From contig JADKHW010000025.1 of the NCBI GenBank assembly GCA_016721565.1, positions 5,898 to 69,897 on the forward strand: DNA of 64,000 nt, written 5' to 3'. Source of the DNA: a bacterium. Lineage in GTDB: Bacteria > Electryoneota > RPQS01. Positions 43,651-51,706 of this stretch are shown in pieces (the first letter of the stretch is position 1; each line of letters opens with the position of its first letter). The notes below the pieces were generated by a model. The model was not told the origin of the DNA. It was given only the letters and a program-made list of their open reading frames with translations, and made no database searches. The position numbers were made by a program, and so were the translations under genes.

Positions 43651-44238
43651 ATGTTCTCCCGCAGACTGATTTCCACCGTAATCCTGTCGTTATTTGCCAC
43701 CATGTGGCTGGTCGGCTGTCAAGGCCCCGATGCACAGGCTCAAAAACTCTTTGCCGATCACAAGTACCAAGAGGTAATCGACAAGTTCCCGGATTCGCAG
43801 ATGGCCCGCCGCGCCCGCTCGATGATTGCCGAAGAGCTGCTTGGCGCCGGCAAGTATCAGGAGGTCATCGAAAAGTACCCGGACACACGGGCGGCGATGA
43901 TGGCGAAGGATGAGAAGGCAAGAGCGCTTTTCAATGAGAAAAAGTACGACGATCTGATTGCCCAATTCCCGAACTCGCCATTGGCCAACGACGCCAAGAA
44001 TATGCAGGCAGAGGAATTGTACAACAAGGGCGCATTTGACGAGCTGATCGCCAAATTCCCCAAAACTCCGAAGGGCAAGGAAGTCCTTGAAGCTCGCGCG
44101 ACCGCCGAGTTTGACGCCGCGAAGAAGATGAAGGGTGACAAGCAGATTGCAGCCCTCGAGAGCATAATGCGCGCCTATACCGAGACGGCGGCCTACAAAG
44201 ACGCCGCGAACCTGCTACGTGAGGTCCGCAAGAAATAG
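43651..44238 (+). CDS. Lipoprotein with short TPR-like repeats
   Basis: 195 residues from the ATG at 43651, chosen because the promoter lies just upstream. A lipoprotein signal ends in LVGC at about residues 20-23. The mature part is built of repeats of 30-37 residues of the form LFxxxKYQEVIDKFPDSxxA: KYQEVIDKFPDSQMA, KYQEVIEKYPDTRAA, KYDDLIAQFPNSPLA, AFDELIAKFPKTPKG. These are TPR-like (YbgF-type) helices with a strong GKY/EVI-KFP pattern. Paralogous to the next gene. Function unknown; envelope scaffold is plausible. Confidence 0.75.
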   Translation: MFSRRLISTVILSLFATMWLVGCQGPDAQAQKLFADHKYQEVIDKFPDSQMARRARSMIAEELLGAGKYQEVIEKYPDTRAAMMAKDEKARALFNEKKYDDLIAQFPNSPLANDAKNMQAEELYNKGAFDELIAKFPKTPKGKEVLEARATAEFDAAKKMKGDKQIAALESIMRAYTETAAYKDAANLLREVRKK

Positions 44239-44251
44239 CTCAAATTAATAG

Positions 44252-44278
44252 CTTCCTATTTCCAATTTCCTATTTTCC
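44252..44278. repeat. Degenerate 7-bp tandem repeat (TTCCTAT-like)
   Basis: TTCCTAT, TTCCAAT, TTCCTAT, TTTCCGC in tandem, period seven, directly before the start of the second lipoprotein gene. Confidence 0.6.
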
Positions 44279-44282
44279 GCCC

Positions 44283-44888
44283 ATGAGACCTCGCCTTACG
44301 CACATCATTACTCTTCTATCCCTGCTCTTACTGCTGGGCTGTGCGACTCCAGCCGAGCGCGCCGAAAATCTGTATAAAGAGGGGAAATTTGAAGAGGTCA
44401 TGTCGCGCTACCCGCAAGCACCGGCGGCACAAAAGGCCAAAGAAGCCCTGGCTACCAAGCTTTTGAAGGACGGCGCGTACGAGCGTGTCATGACCGAATT
44501 CAAGGATACGCCGATGGCCTTCGAGGCCCGCGTGCGCTATGCCGAGAAGATTTTGGCTGAAGGGAAGTTTGAAGAGGTTATGCAGAAGTACGATGACACT
44601 CCGGCTGCCATCAAGGCTCGTGAACTGGCTGCACAGGCGCTCTACGATGCCGGACGTATCACTGAAGCGGCTCGGGAATATCCCCAGACTCCGGCGGGAT
44701 CACGCGCGCGTGATGAGCTGGCTCGGGCCGAATTCGAGCGCATTATGACCTACAAGAGCCCGGAAGAGCGCCGCAAAGCATTGGAAGATTTTGTCACAAG
44801 TTCTGTTTATGCAGGCACAGGCCCATCCGCCCAAGCCCAAATTGAACTCGCCAAGCTGGACGGCCTAAAACTCCCGGGCAATTACTAA
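44283..44888 (+). CDS. Lipoprotein with short TPR-like repeats, paralogue
   Basis: 201 residues. Signal peptide with lipobox LLLGC (TLLSLLLLLGC, Cys at about residue 20). The mature part repeats the pattern KFEEVMSRYPQAPAA, AYERVMTEFKDTPMA, KFEEVMQKYDDTPAA, RITEAAREYPQTPAG. It lies 45 bases after its paralogue and has no ribosome binding site of its own that is clear. A terminator follows. Confidence 0.75.
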   Translation: MRPRLTHIITLLSLLLLLGCATPAERAENLYKEGKFEEVMSRYPQAPAAQKAKEALATKLLKDGAYERVMTEFKDTPMAFEARVRYAEKILAEGKFEEVMQKYDDTPAAIKARELAAQALYDAGRITEAAREYPQTPAGSRARDELARAEFERIMTYKSPEERRKALEDFVTSSVYAGTGPSAQAQIELAKLDGLKLPGNY

Positions 44889-44904
44889 GCAATAGATAGA
44901 ATTT

Positions 44905-44932
44905 AAAAGGCGGCCCACTGGCCGCCTTTTTT
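44905..44932 (+). terminator. Terminator of the lipoprotein genes
   Basis: AAAAGGCGGCC pairs with GGCCGCCTTTT around four bases, ending in T6. Confidence 0.9.
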
Positions 44933-44942
44933 CTAACCACCC

Positions 44943-46058
44943 ATGCCCTCCGCTCAAATCAACCTCACCGCTCTCAAGCACAACTTCGAAGCCCTCGCCC
45001 AACGCGTTGCTCCCAAGGGCGTGCTCGCAGTTGTTAAGTGGGATGCCTACGGTCACGGCTTGGAGCAGTGCGCCCGCGTGCTGAACGACGCAAGCGCGTG
45101 GGGATTTGGGGTGAGTCTTCCCGCCGACGGCGTGAAATTGCGGCAGATAGGAATCACCAAGCCGATTCTCGTGATGACCGATTGGGTCGGCAAAGCCGTA
45201 AAGCAATTCACCAAGTACGACTTGTCTTTTGCCGCAACCTCATGGTACAAAGTCGAGTATCTTGATTCGCTCTCAAAGAAAACCGGCAAAGCTATCTCAA
45301 CTCATCTAAAGTTCGACACCGGCTTAGGCCGCGTGGGGATTCACCATTCGCTTTATCGTAAGACACTCGGCGCGCTAAAAAGCTTGCATCACTTGAAGCT
45401 TGATGCAATTTACTCGCATCTTGCCTATGGTGGCCCAAAAGATCGAGAGCGCGGCTTAGAGCAAATCAAAGTCTTCAACGAGATTCTTAAACATGCAAAA
45501 ACCGTTGGCATCACACCAACGGTTACACATTTGGCAAACTCTGCCGCAGCTCTTGCCCTACCTGAAGTCCCGGGAGATCTGGTCAGAACAGGGATTGCAT
45601 TGTACGGTCAACCACCCTCACCCACCGTGGCCGACATGCTCCCCCTTGAACCCGTGATGACTCTGAGTGGAAATATCTTGAACGTCCGCAAGGTCAAACG
45701 CGGTCACGGTTTCCCCAGCTCGCATTTTTGGAAAGCTCCCTATGACGGCTGGGGCGTTGAAATCGATTTAGGCTACTCAACAGGCTACCCGCGCACAATG
45801 GTCAACGAAGCTAGCATTCTCTATCACGGAAAACGCTATCCGTTAGTCGGAATGATGAGCGAAGACAAATCATACACCTTCATCACCGGAGAAAAACCCG
45901 CAGCAGGAGAAGAAATCGTCTTCTGGGGCCAACAAGAGAACGAACGCATCTATTTGTACGAACTCTCTCCGCTCATTGACGCTCTCCCCTACGAACTAAC
46001 GACATGGCTAAGCAATAATGTCGAGCGTTCTTATTCTGATTCCAACCCAATCCTCTGA
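44943..46058 (+). CDS. alr: Alanine racemase-like PLP enzyme, divergent active site
   Basis: 371 residues. The N-terminal barrel is clearly alanine racemase: AVVKWDAYGHG with the PLP lysine at residue 32 (usual form AVVKANAYGHG), KFDTGLGRVGIH, HLANSAAALAL and DLVRTGIALYGQP. The C-terminal part is unusual: where the catalytic Tyr sits in a GYGRxY motif, this protein reads GHGFPSSHF, and where CMDQ is expected it reads MMSEDKSY, although GYSTGYPR is kept. It may be a racemase with another mechanism or substrate, or a non-racemase PLP protein. Only ten bases separate it from the preceding terminator. Confidence 0.75.
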   Translation: MPSAQINLTALKHNFEALAQRVAPKGVLAVVKWDAYGHGLEQCARVLNDASAWGFGVSLPADGVKLRQIGITKPILVMTDWVGKAVKQFTKYDLSFAATSWYKVEYLDSLSKKTGKAISTHLKFDTGLGRVGIHHSLYRKTLGALKSLHHLKLDAIYSHLAYGGPKDRERGLEQIKVFNEILKHAKTVGITPTVTHLANSAAALALPEVPGDLVRTGIALYGQPPSPTVADMLPLEPVMTLSGNILNVRKVKRGHGFPSSHFWKAPYDGWGVEIDLGYSTGYPRTMVNEASILYHGKRYPLVGMMSEDKSYTFITGEKPAAGEEIVFWGQQENERIYLYELSPLIDALPYELTTWLSNNVERSYSDSNPIL

Positions 46059-46116
46059 GGGGGCAAGGGGGTAAACTCCCAGACTACACGGCACTCTCAA
46101 GCGCACGCGTCAGCGC

Positions 46117-46136
46117 AAAACCCGCTTAACAAGCGG
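46117..46136 (-). terminator. Short hairpin after the Kir channel gene
   Basis: On the minus strand CCGCTT pairs with AAGCGG around GTT, directly after the stop, followed by GTTTTG. A weak terminator at best. Confidence 0.4.
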
Positions 46137-47111
46137 CTATAGTTCCCCATCACTTCCAAGCTCCACCGCCAGCGCAGCCTCTTCTGTATCGTCAATTCGA
46201 TCGACGTTAACCATCACCGTGCCGCTTTCATCAACATGAAAAATCGAAACAAACCTGCGCCCGAATTCAATTTCGTCAAACCGGTAAGAATTGCGGACGT
46301 GCACGGATTGCGAGAATGTATCGTCAAACCCGCGCACGATTATCATCACTTCCGCCTGCCGCCGTTTCAGTTCATCCAGATCAAGCCCCCACAAGGGGCT
46401 TGCGTCGTCTATGGGATGCACAATCGTCCACGGCAACGGGAAGAAGAAAATGGACGGGCGTTCTAATGTGAGCGGAGCATAGCGGCGAGTCTTGCGGCCA
46501 TTCACGTCATCCACCCACGAGAAGATTGCGCTGGCCGAGAGATCAATCATCACATTCCCACGCTGGTTCACGATGCGGAACATCAGCGCGGTTTTGTCTT
46601 GGTATGGAGCGACAATGGCGCTCTTGGAAAATAAAATTCTCGCGGTGGGACGCGAGAATCTGGAGAAAAGCAATCCGGTTGCTAGCGCAAACGCCAGCAA
46701 TCCCGTCAATGCCTCAACCGAAGATACGATTCCTCCTGCAATATCTCGTGGAGCAATTGCGCCGTAACCCACGGAGCTAAAAGTCTGCACGCTGAAAAAG
46801 AAATCGTACATGAATTCTTCGGCCCGCCCGCACTCCGGCAAACCTTGCAGATGCGCACGTCCGATAACCCAATAGACAACTGCGAACAATAAATTGATGC
46901 CGAGCAAGAAGCCCCCCAACAAAGTCAGGAATCGTTCCCACGAGCAGGTAATCAGATACTGATACGCATGCAGCCCTTCATAACGCCTGCCAAATCGCCG
47001 CACATTGAAACTGCCGTCGTGCTCAATCGCGCGACGTAAATCTCCATCGAGCTTTTGCGACAGCCCCGGATCAAATCCCGGCGAGTGAAATTTACTTTTG
47101 TGATTGGCCAT
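46137..47111 (-). CDS. Inward-rectifier (KirBac-like) potassium channel
   Basis: 324 residues with two membrane helices around a pore: outer helix about 60-85, pore loop FSVQTFSSVGYGAIAP with the selectivity filter SVGYG at 113-117, inner helix about 125-150. The C-terminal 170 residues form the cytoplasmic immunoglobulin-like domain of Kir channels (RPTARILFSKSAIVAPYQDK, LMFRIVNQRGNVMIDLSASA, WTIVHPIDDASPLWGLDLDE). The filter has Ser for the common Thr. It lies 12 bases after the metal permease gene on the same strand. Confidence 0.9.
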   Translation of the reverse strand: MANHKSKFHSPGFDPGLSQKLDGDLRRAIEHDGSFNVRRFGRRYEGLHAYQYLITCSWERFLTLLGGFLLGINLLFAVVYWVIGRAHLQGLPECGRAEEFMYDFFFSVQTFSSVGYGAIAPRDIAGGIVSSVEALTGLLAFALATGLLFSRFSRPTARILFSKSAIVAPYQDKTALMFRIVNQRGNVMIDLSASAIFSWVDDVNGRKTRRYAPLTLERPSIFFFPLPWTIVHPIDDASPLWGLDLDELKRRQAEVMIIVRGFDDTFSQSVHVRNSYRFDEIEFGRRFVSIFHVDESGTVMVNVDRIDDTEEAALAVELGSDGEL

Positions 47112-47123
47112 GCGGTTCGTGGG

Positions 47124-48377
47124 CTACGCTTTCACCTTATAGCCCGCACCCTCAACTGCCGCAGCAAGCACTTCCCGATCTACATTCTCGCCCAGTACCA
47201 CGGCAGTTCCCTTGTCCAGAGAAACTTCACAGCTCGTGACACCCGCGACTTTTTCCAGCGAATCTTTCACATTCTTTACACAATGCGAGCAATTCAGGCC
47301 TTCGATATTCAGTTGCAATTCGTTATTCATAGCCTTCGGTGCGGCACCATACCGCCGTTTAAGTTTATAGAAAAAGTGCCGTAGCAAAAAGAAACTAAGC
47401 GCAGCCATCGTGGCATAGTGCCACCATGCCGCACCATGATCGTGCATGTGCTCAGGCATAGTGATGGTTAACGAAGTGTTCGCCAACAGATAGTCCAGCC
47501 CAAGACCAAACACCAGCGCAAAGACCGCTATCGAAGCAAGATAAACTGCCAGCACTTTCGACCCCAAAGCCCGCGCAATCACGACCATCGTAGCGGCATT
47601 CGTTGCGGGGCCTGTCATCAAAAACACAAACGCCGCACCCGCTGAAATTCCTTTGGTCATCAGCACGGCGGCGATCGGTACACTCGCAGTCGAACAGACA
47701 TATAGGGGCAATCCGATGGCCATCATCACCAGCATCGCCCCGATGCCGTTGCCCATGTTCCCTGCAAAAAAATCATCCGGAATCACCGCTGAGATAACTC
47801 CGGCAATCAAGATGCCGATCACAAGCCAAAACGCAATATCGCCAAGCAATTCTCTGAAGGCGAAGTGATAGGCGTCGGCGAATTTCTGTCCAATAGATTT
47901 CTTCGCATCTGCTTCGGCCAGAGCGTCTTCCGAGTGCATATGGTGTTTCATCCACTCGTCTTCGCGGGCACCCGGTTTCACAAGAATCACGGCCAGACCG
48001 CCCAGCACACCGCTGATGAAGGCTGCGAGTGGCCGGAAGATCGCCATCGCCCAGCCAAAGAACCCGTACGTCACCAATATTGAATCCACTCCCGTTTGTG
48101 GAGTTGAAATCAGGAACGACACAGTCGCCGCACGGGACGCCCCACGCTTTCGCAGACCCACACCCGTTGGAATGACACCACATGAGCACAGCGGCATCGG
48201 CACGCCCAAAACCGCCGCCTTGAACGATGAGATTAAGTTCTCACCTCCCAAATGTCGGCCCACGGCCTTGCGCGGCACAAAGGCATGAAGCACTCCAGCC
48301 AAAGTGAACCCAAGCATTAGATACGGCGCCATCTCCAAGTACAGCGCCCAAGTTTCTTTGAAATAGTCAGCTATCAA
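47124..48377 (-). CDS. SO_0444-type Cu/Zn efflux permease with C-terminal HMA domain
   Basis: About 417 residues. The permease part has eight to ten membrane segments and the motif PLCSCGVIPTGVGLRKRGAS with STPQTGVDSILVTYGF, diagnostic of the DUF318/SO_0444 copper/zinc efflux family. A His-rich loop (HDH, HMHDHG) precedes the last helix, and residues 350-417 are a heavy-metal-associated domain with GLNCSHCVKNV (CxxC). The start TTG 48377 (AGGA upstream) is chosen because the promoter at 48426-48454 lies inside any longer version. Metal export is inferred from the family. Confidence 0.85.
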   Translation of the reverse strand: MIADYFKETWALYLEMAPYLMLGFTLAGVLHAFVPRKAVGRHLGGENLISSFKAAVLGVPMPLCSCGVIPTGVGLRKRGASRAATVSFLISTPQTGVDSILVTYGFFGWAMAIFRPLAAFISGVLGGLAVILVKPGAREDEWMKHHMHSEDALAEADAKKSIGQKFADAYHFAFRELLGDIAFWLVIGILIAGVISAVIPDDFFAGNMGNGIGAMLVMMAIGLPLYVCSTASVPIAAVLMTKGISAGAAFVFLMTGPATNAATMVVIARALGSKVLAVYLASIAVFALVFGLGLDYLLANTSLTITMPEHMHDHGAAWWHYATMAALSFFLLRHFFYKLKRRYGAAPKAMNNELQLNIEGLNCSHCVKNVKDSLEKVAGVTSCEVSLDKGTAVVLGENVDREVLAAAVEGAGYKVKA

Positions 48378-48425
48378 TCCAAATGTCCTTTCCCTCGTAA
48401 ATCCCCCGAATGCAAGCTCGCTTCC

Positions 48426-48454
48426 AAGATAAGCTCTCGTTATCGTAAATACAA
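48426..48454 (-). promoter_or_regulatory. Promoter of the permease-channel operon
   Basis: On the minus strand TTGTAT (48454-48449), 17 bases, TATCTT (48431-48426), leader about 42 bases. It is back to back with the pyrF promoter. Confidence 0.6.
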
Positions 48455-48483
48455 CTCCTGCCAACAGTTTGGCTCAGCTCCCG

Positions 48484-48512
48484 TTGCACCTCAGTCCGAA
48501 ATTTGTTATATT
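48484..48512 (+). promoter_or_regulatory. Promoter of pyrF
   Basis: TTGCAC, 17 bases, TATATT; transcription start about 28 bases before the GTG at 48547. Confidence 0.65.
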
Positions 48513-48546
48513 TCACAGTTAATCTATTAATTCCAGAAGTCTGCCC

Positions 48547-49356
48547 GTGTCCGCTTTCCTCTCCCGCCTTAAAGCCTCGATTGACCGATCCGGTTCCCCG
48601 CTGTGCGTGGGACTCGATCCCGACCCGGCAAAAATCCCGGCCAAGTTCGGTCGCGGAGCCGAGGGCGCAACCAAGTTTCTGGAAGAGATCATCATTGCTT
48701 TGTGGCCGAAGGTAGCGGCCTTCAAGCCCAACACCGCCTTCTTTGAAGCCTACGGCTCAGGCGGGTGGCTCGCACTCGAACGCCTCCGTATTACCTGTCC
48801 AAGCGATGTAATCTGGCTGATTGATGCCAAGCGCGGGGACATTGAGCACACCAATGATGCTTACGCCCGCGCCATCTTCGAAAGCCTCGGCGCTGACGCC
48901 GTCACTGTTCAACCTTATCTTGGAATGGCAGCCTTGGAACCCTTTTGGCGCCACGCCGACAAAGGCGTATTTGTCCTTTGTGCAACATCCAATGCCAGTG
49001 CCTCACTCATACAAGAGCTACCGGTCGGCGAACGCAAGCTCTACCAAGAGATCGCTCACCAAGTCAAAGCCGCCAATCTAAACGGCAACATGGGCTTGGT
49101 CGTCGGTACAACTAAGCCCGAGGCTCTTGACCACATTCTTGGATTCGCACCTGAGCTTCCCTTGCTCTTGCCCGGCAGCGGAGCACAAGGCGGCAGCACC
49201 GACGTCATGCAAAAAGTTAAAGTATCCGGCGGCATAGCCTTGCTAAATGTCTCGCGCAGTGTTCTCTACGCTTCGAGCGGCGACGATTGCATCAAAGCGG
49301 CAGTGAAGGAAGTTGAGAAATTAAAGGCCGCGCTTGACAAGACGGACTCGGTTTAG
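48547..49356 (+). CDS. pyrF: Orotidine 5'-phosphate decarboxylase (type 2)
   Basis: 269 residues, the longer type 2 form. Signatures: CVGLDPDPAKIP, AAFKPNTAFFEAYGSGG and the catalytic DAKRGDIEHTNDAYA (Asp-x-Lys-x-x-Asp). It makes UMP from OMP. It begins with GTG and is the first gene of a block that also holds pyrE. The next gene starts 14 bases later. Confidence 0.93.
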   Translation: MSAFLSRLKASIDRSGSPLCVGLDPDPAKIPAKFGRGAEGATKFLEEIIIALWPKVAAFKPNTAFFEAYGSGGWLALERLRITCPSDVIWLIDAKRGDIEHTNDAYARAIFESLGADAVTVQPYLGMAALEPFWRHADKGVFVLCATSNASASLIQELPVGERKLYQEIAHQVKAANLNGNMGLVVGTTKPEALDHILGFAPELPLLLPGSGAQGGSTDVMQKVKVSGGIALLNVSRSVLYASSGDDCIKAAVKEVEKLKAALDKTDSV

Positions 49357-49370
49357 AGCAGCAGGAACTT

Positions 49371-50126
49371 TTGACAACAACTCACCTCAACAAAGTCGCT
49401 TCTGTCACACTTCTCTTCTGGATCATGAAGATATGTGCGACGACGCTCGGCGAAACTGCTGGCGACTTGCTCTCTATGACGATGGATGTCGGGTATGCAT
49501 ATAGCTCGCTGATTCTGATTGGGTTCTTTCTCGTCACTCTGTTCTTTCAGTTGGAAACGGACAGATACCGGCCATTCTTGTATTGGTCTGTGATAGTTTC
49601 GACGAGCACGGCGGGTACAACCATGTCAGATTACATGGACAGGACACTCGGCTTAGGTTACATGCTCGGCTCCGCAATTCTTGTTATTTGTTTAATCATA
49701 ATTCTGGCCGTTTGGTATCGCGTGGAAGGCCACCTGAAAGTCGACCACATCAGCTCACGGCGGCCCGAGACCTTCTATTGGATTGCCATATTGTTCTCAA
49801 ATACGCTGGGAACGGCTGTCGGTGATTTTCTCGCTGATGATTCGGGGCTTGGCTTCATGGGCGGCGCCGTTCTGATCGGGAGTCTTATCGCGTTAATCGC
49901 GCTCGCCTACTACTTCACAAAGATAAACCGTGTTGTCTTGTTCTGGATTGCGTTCGTATTAACGCGACCCTTTGGTGCAGACTTTGGCGACCTGTTAACC
50001 AAAACACCTGCAAAAGGCGGATTGGATTTCGGAACCGTCGGTTCATCGGCGGTGCTTGCTTCGATTTTGATCGCCCTTGTGATCTACACCTCGTTACGGC
50101 CTGAACCAAGTAGACTCCCGGCCTAA
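49371..50126 (+). CDS. COG4705-type repeat membrane protein, unknown
   Basis: 251 residues with about seven to eight membrane segments. Four internal repeats share a pattern such as ICATTLGETAGDLLS, TAGTTMSDYMDRTLGLGY, NTLGTAVGDFLADDSGLG and TRPFGADFGDLLTK, which is typical of COG4705 membrane proteins of unknown function. The start is TTG 49371, preceded by CAGGA. It lies between pyrF and the zinc-ribbon genes and seems to belong to the same transcript. Confidence 0.75.
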   Translation: MTTTHLNKVASVTLLFWIMKICATTLGETAGDLLSMTMDVGYAYSSLILIGFFLVTLFFQLETDRYRPFLYWSVIVSTSTAGTTMSDYMDRTLGLGYMLGSAILVICLIIILAVWYRVEGHLKVDHISSRRPETFYWIAILFSNTLGTAVGDFLADDSGLGFMGGAVLIGSLIALIALAYYFTKINRVVLFWIAFVLTRPFGADFGDLLTKTPAKGGLDFGTVGSSAVLASILIALVIYTSLRPEPSRLPA

Positions 50127-50144
50127 CTTTTCGGAGAAACTCCC

Positions 50145-50771
50145 ATGTTCTGCACAAAATGCGGCGCACAATTAACGGACGATGCAAAATTCTGCGCGGC
50201 TTGCGGTACTCCCGCAGGTCAAGCCCCTCAGCCGCAATCGCAGATTCTACCGCAACCGTCACTGACTCAGGCCGCCGAAAAGAAATATCGCTATGCCGGG
50301 TTTTGGATTCGCTTTCTTGCGCATCTCATTGATCAGATTGTAATCTCGATCGTCGGATTTGTGTTCTTCATCATCGCACTTGTGTTCACGGCCGGCAGTG
50401 TGGTTTCGCTATCTGACTTGGAAGACATAGACAACCTTGATCCGGCAGTGATTCTCGGTCTCATTGGCGGCTGGGTGATTTTTATCATCGTCACCTCGGT
50501 TGCACAATGGCTTTACTATGCCTTCATGGAAAGCTCTGCCTCGCGCGGCACGTTGGGCAAGATGGCTCTTGGTCTGCAAGTCATTGGCCGCGATGGTGAG
50601 ACGATTAACTTTGCCCGCGCATCGGGCCGTTACTTCGCCAAATTTCTTTCCGCGATGATTTTGATGGTCGGTTACATCATGGCCGGATTCACCGCCAAGA
50701 AACAGGGTTTGCACGACATTCTCGCCGACACCTACGTCGTCAAGCAGCGTGATTCGCTTGACTATGAATAA
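50145..50771 (+). CDS. Zinc-ribbon RDD-family membrane protein
   Basis: 208 residues. An N-terminal zinc ribbon (CTKCGAQLTDDAKFCAACG, residues 3-21) is joined by a Pro/Gln linker to an RDD domain with about three membrane segments: YAGFWIRFLAHLIDQIVISI, YYAFMESSASRGTLGKMALG and KKQGLHDILADTYVVK. RDD proteins are membrane proteins of unsettled function. It is closely related to the protein at 51707-52216. A GGAG site precedes the ATG. Confidence 0.85.
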   Translation: MFCTKCGAQLTDDAKFCAACGTPAGQAPQPQSQILPQPSLTQAAEKKYRYAGFWIRFLAHLIDQIVISIVGFVFFIIALVFTAGSVVSLSDLEDIDNLDPAVILGLIGGWVIFIIVTSVAQWLYYAFMESSASRGTLGKMALGLQVIGRDGETINFARASGRYFAKFLSAMILMVGYIMAGFTAKKQGLHDILADTYVVKQRDSLDYE

Positions 50772-50802
50772 CTTGATACCGTCTCCGAATACTAAAAAGA
50801 TT

Positions 50803-51372
50803 ATGAACCAAGAACACGCACTCGAAATGCTTCGGGAATGCGGCGCTTTTCTCGAAGGTCACTTTCTGCTCTCGAGCGGAAGGCATAGTAATGTTTACAT
50901 TGAGAAGTTTCGTTTGCTCGAACGCCCCGAGCTGACGGAACAATTTGGCCATGCCATCGCCGATCACTTCCGCATCTCAAATCCTGACCTCGTCGTAGGT
51001 CCCTTGACAGGCGGAGTATTGGTCGCCCACGAAGTCGGCAAGAATCTCGGCTGCCCTATCGCCTTCCCTGAACGTATTGATGGGCGCATGGAATGGCGGC
51101 GCGGATTTGTCATCGAACCTGAACAGCGCGTGCTCATCTGCGAAGATGTCATCACAACAGGTCTCTCAGTTGGTGAAGTCAAAGAAGCCGTCGAACGCGA
51201 AGGCGGCGTCATCATCGGCATCGCCACATTGATCCAGCGCGGTGAAGTGCACCTTTCACCGAGTCCGTATGCGGTCGTCAAATTGAGTCTGGATACATTC
51301 ACTCCCGAGACCTGTCCGCAATGTGCTAAAGGCGTTCCGCTTGCCAAGCGCGGTAGCAGAGTAGCCGTTTAG
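50803..51372 (+). CDS. pyrE: Orotate phosphoribosyltransferase
   Basis: 189 residues from ATG 50803, the start that fits the family (an upstream extension overlaps the previous gene). The PRPP-binding block is VLICEDVITTGLSVGEVKEA; FLLSSGRHSNVYIEKF and VVGPLTGGVLVAHEVGK are also diagnostic. It makes OMP, the substrate of PyrF encoded 1.5 kb upstream. Eight bases separate it from the next gene. Confidence 0.93.
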   Translation: MNQEHALEMLRECGAFLEGHFLLSSGRHSNVYIEKFRLLERPELTEQFGHAIADHFRISNPDLVVGPLTGGVLVAHEVGKNLGCPIAFPERIDGRMEWRRGFVIEPEQRVLICEDVITTGLSVGEVKEAVEREGGVIIGIATLIQRGEVHLSPSPYAVVKLSLDTFTPETCPQCAKGVPLAKRGSRVAV

Positions 51373-51379
51373 TTCTGTC

Positions 51380-51694
51380 ATGCACTGTACTATTTGCGGC
51401 AACACCCTCACCGCGAATTCAAATTTCTGCGCAAAATGCGGCTCGAGTATTGGCAGCGACCGACCGGTCGTGGTCGTTCAGCCACCGCCTGAACGCTTGT
51501 GGCATCCGGGCATTGCCGCTGTCTTGAGCTTCTTCTTTCCCGCTGTCGGCCAAATCTATCGCGGCAAAATTTTTCGCGGCCTGCTCTGGATGGCCGCCGT
51601 TGCAGTCGGTTATTGGTTACTAATTGTCCCCGGATTAATTTTGCATCTTCTCTGCATCATCGCGGCTTATACAGGCAATCCGTACAAAAGATAG
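51380..51694 (+). CDS. Zinc-ribbon protein with TM2-like membrane domain
   Basis: 104 residues. A zinc ribbon (CTICGNTLTANSNFCAKCG, residues 3-21) and a Pro-rich linker lead to two membrane segments with GIAAVLSFFFPAVGQIYRGK, a TM2-like or DUF5683-like pattern. It shares the N-terminal ribbon with both RDD proteins beside it. Function unknown. Confidence 0.78.
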   Translation: MHCTICGNTLTANSNFCAKCGSSIGSDRPVVVVQPPPERLWHPGIAAVLSFFFPAVGQIYRGKIFRGLLWMAAVAVGYWLLIVPGLILHLLCIIAAYTGNPYKR

Positions 51695-51706
51695 TGGAGT
51701 CCGAAC

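Noticed and set aside
48378..48464. Upstream TTG 48464 as start of the metal permease
   Set aside because: The promoter at 48426-48454 lies inside this extension and the family usually starts near IADYFKETW.
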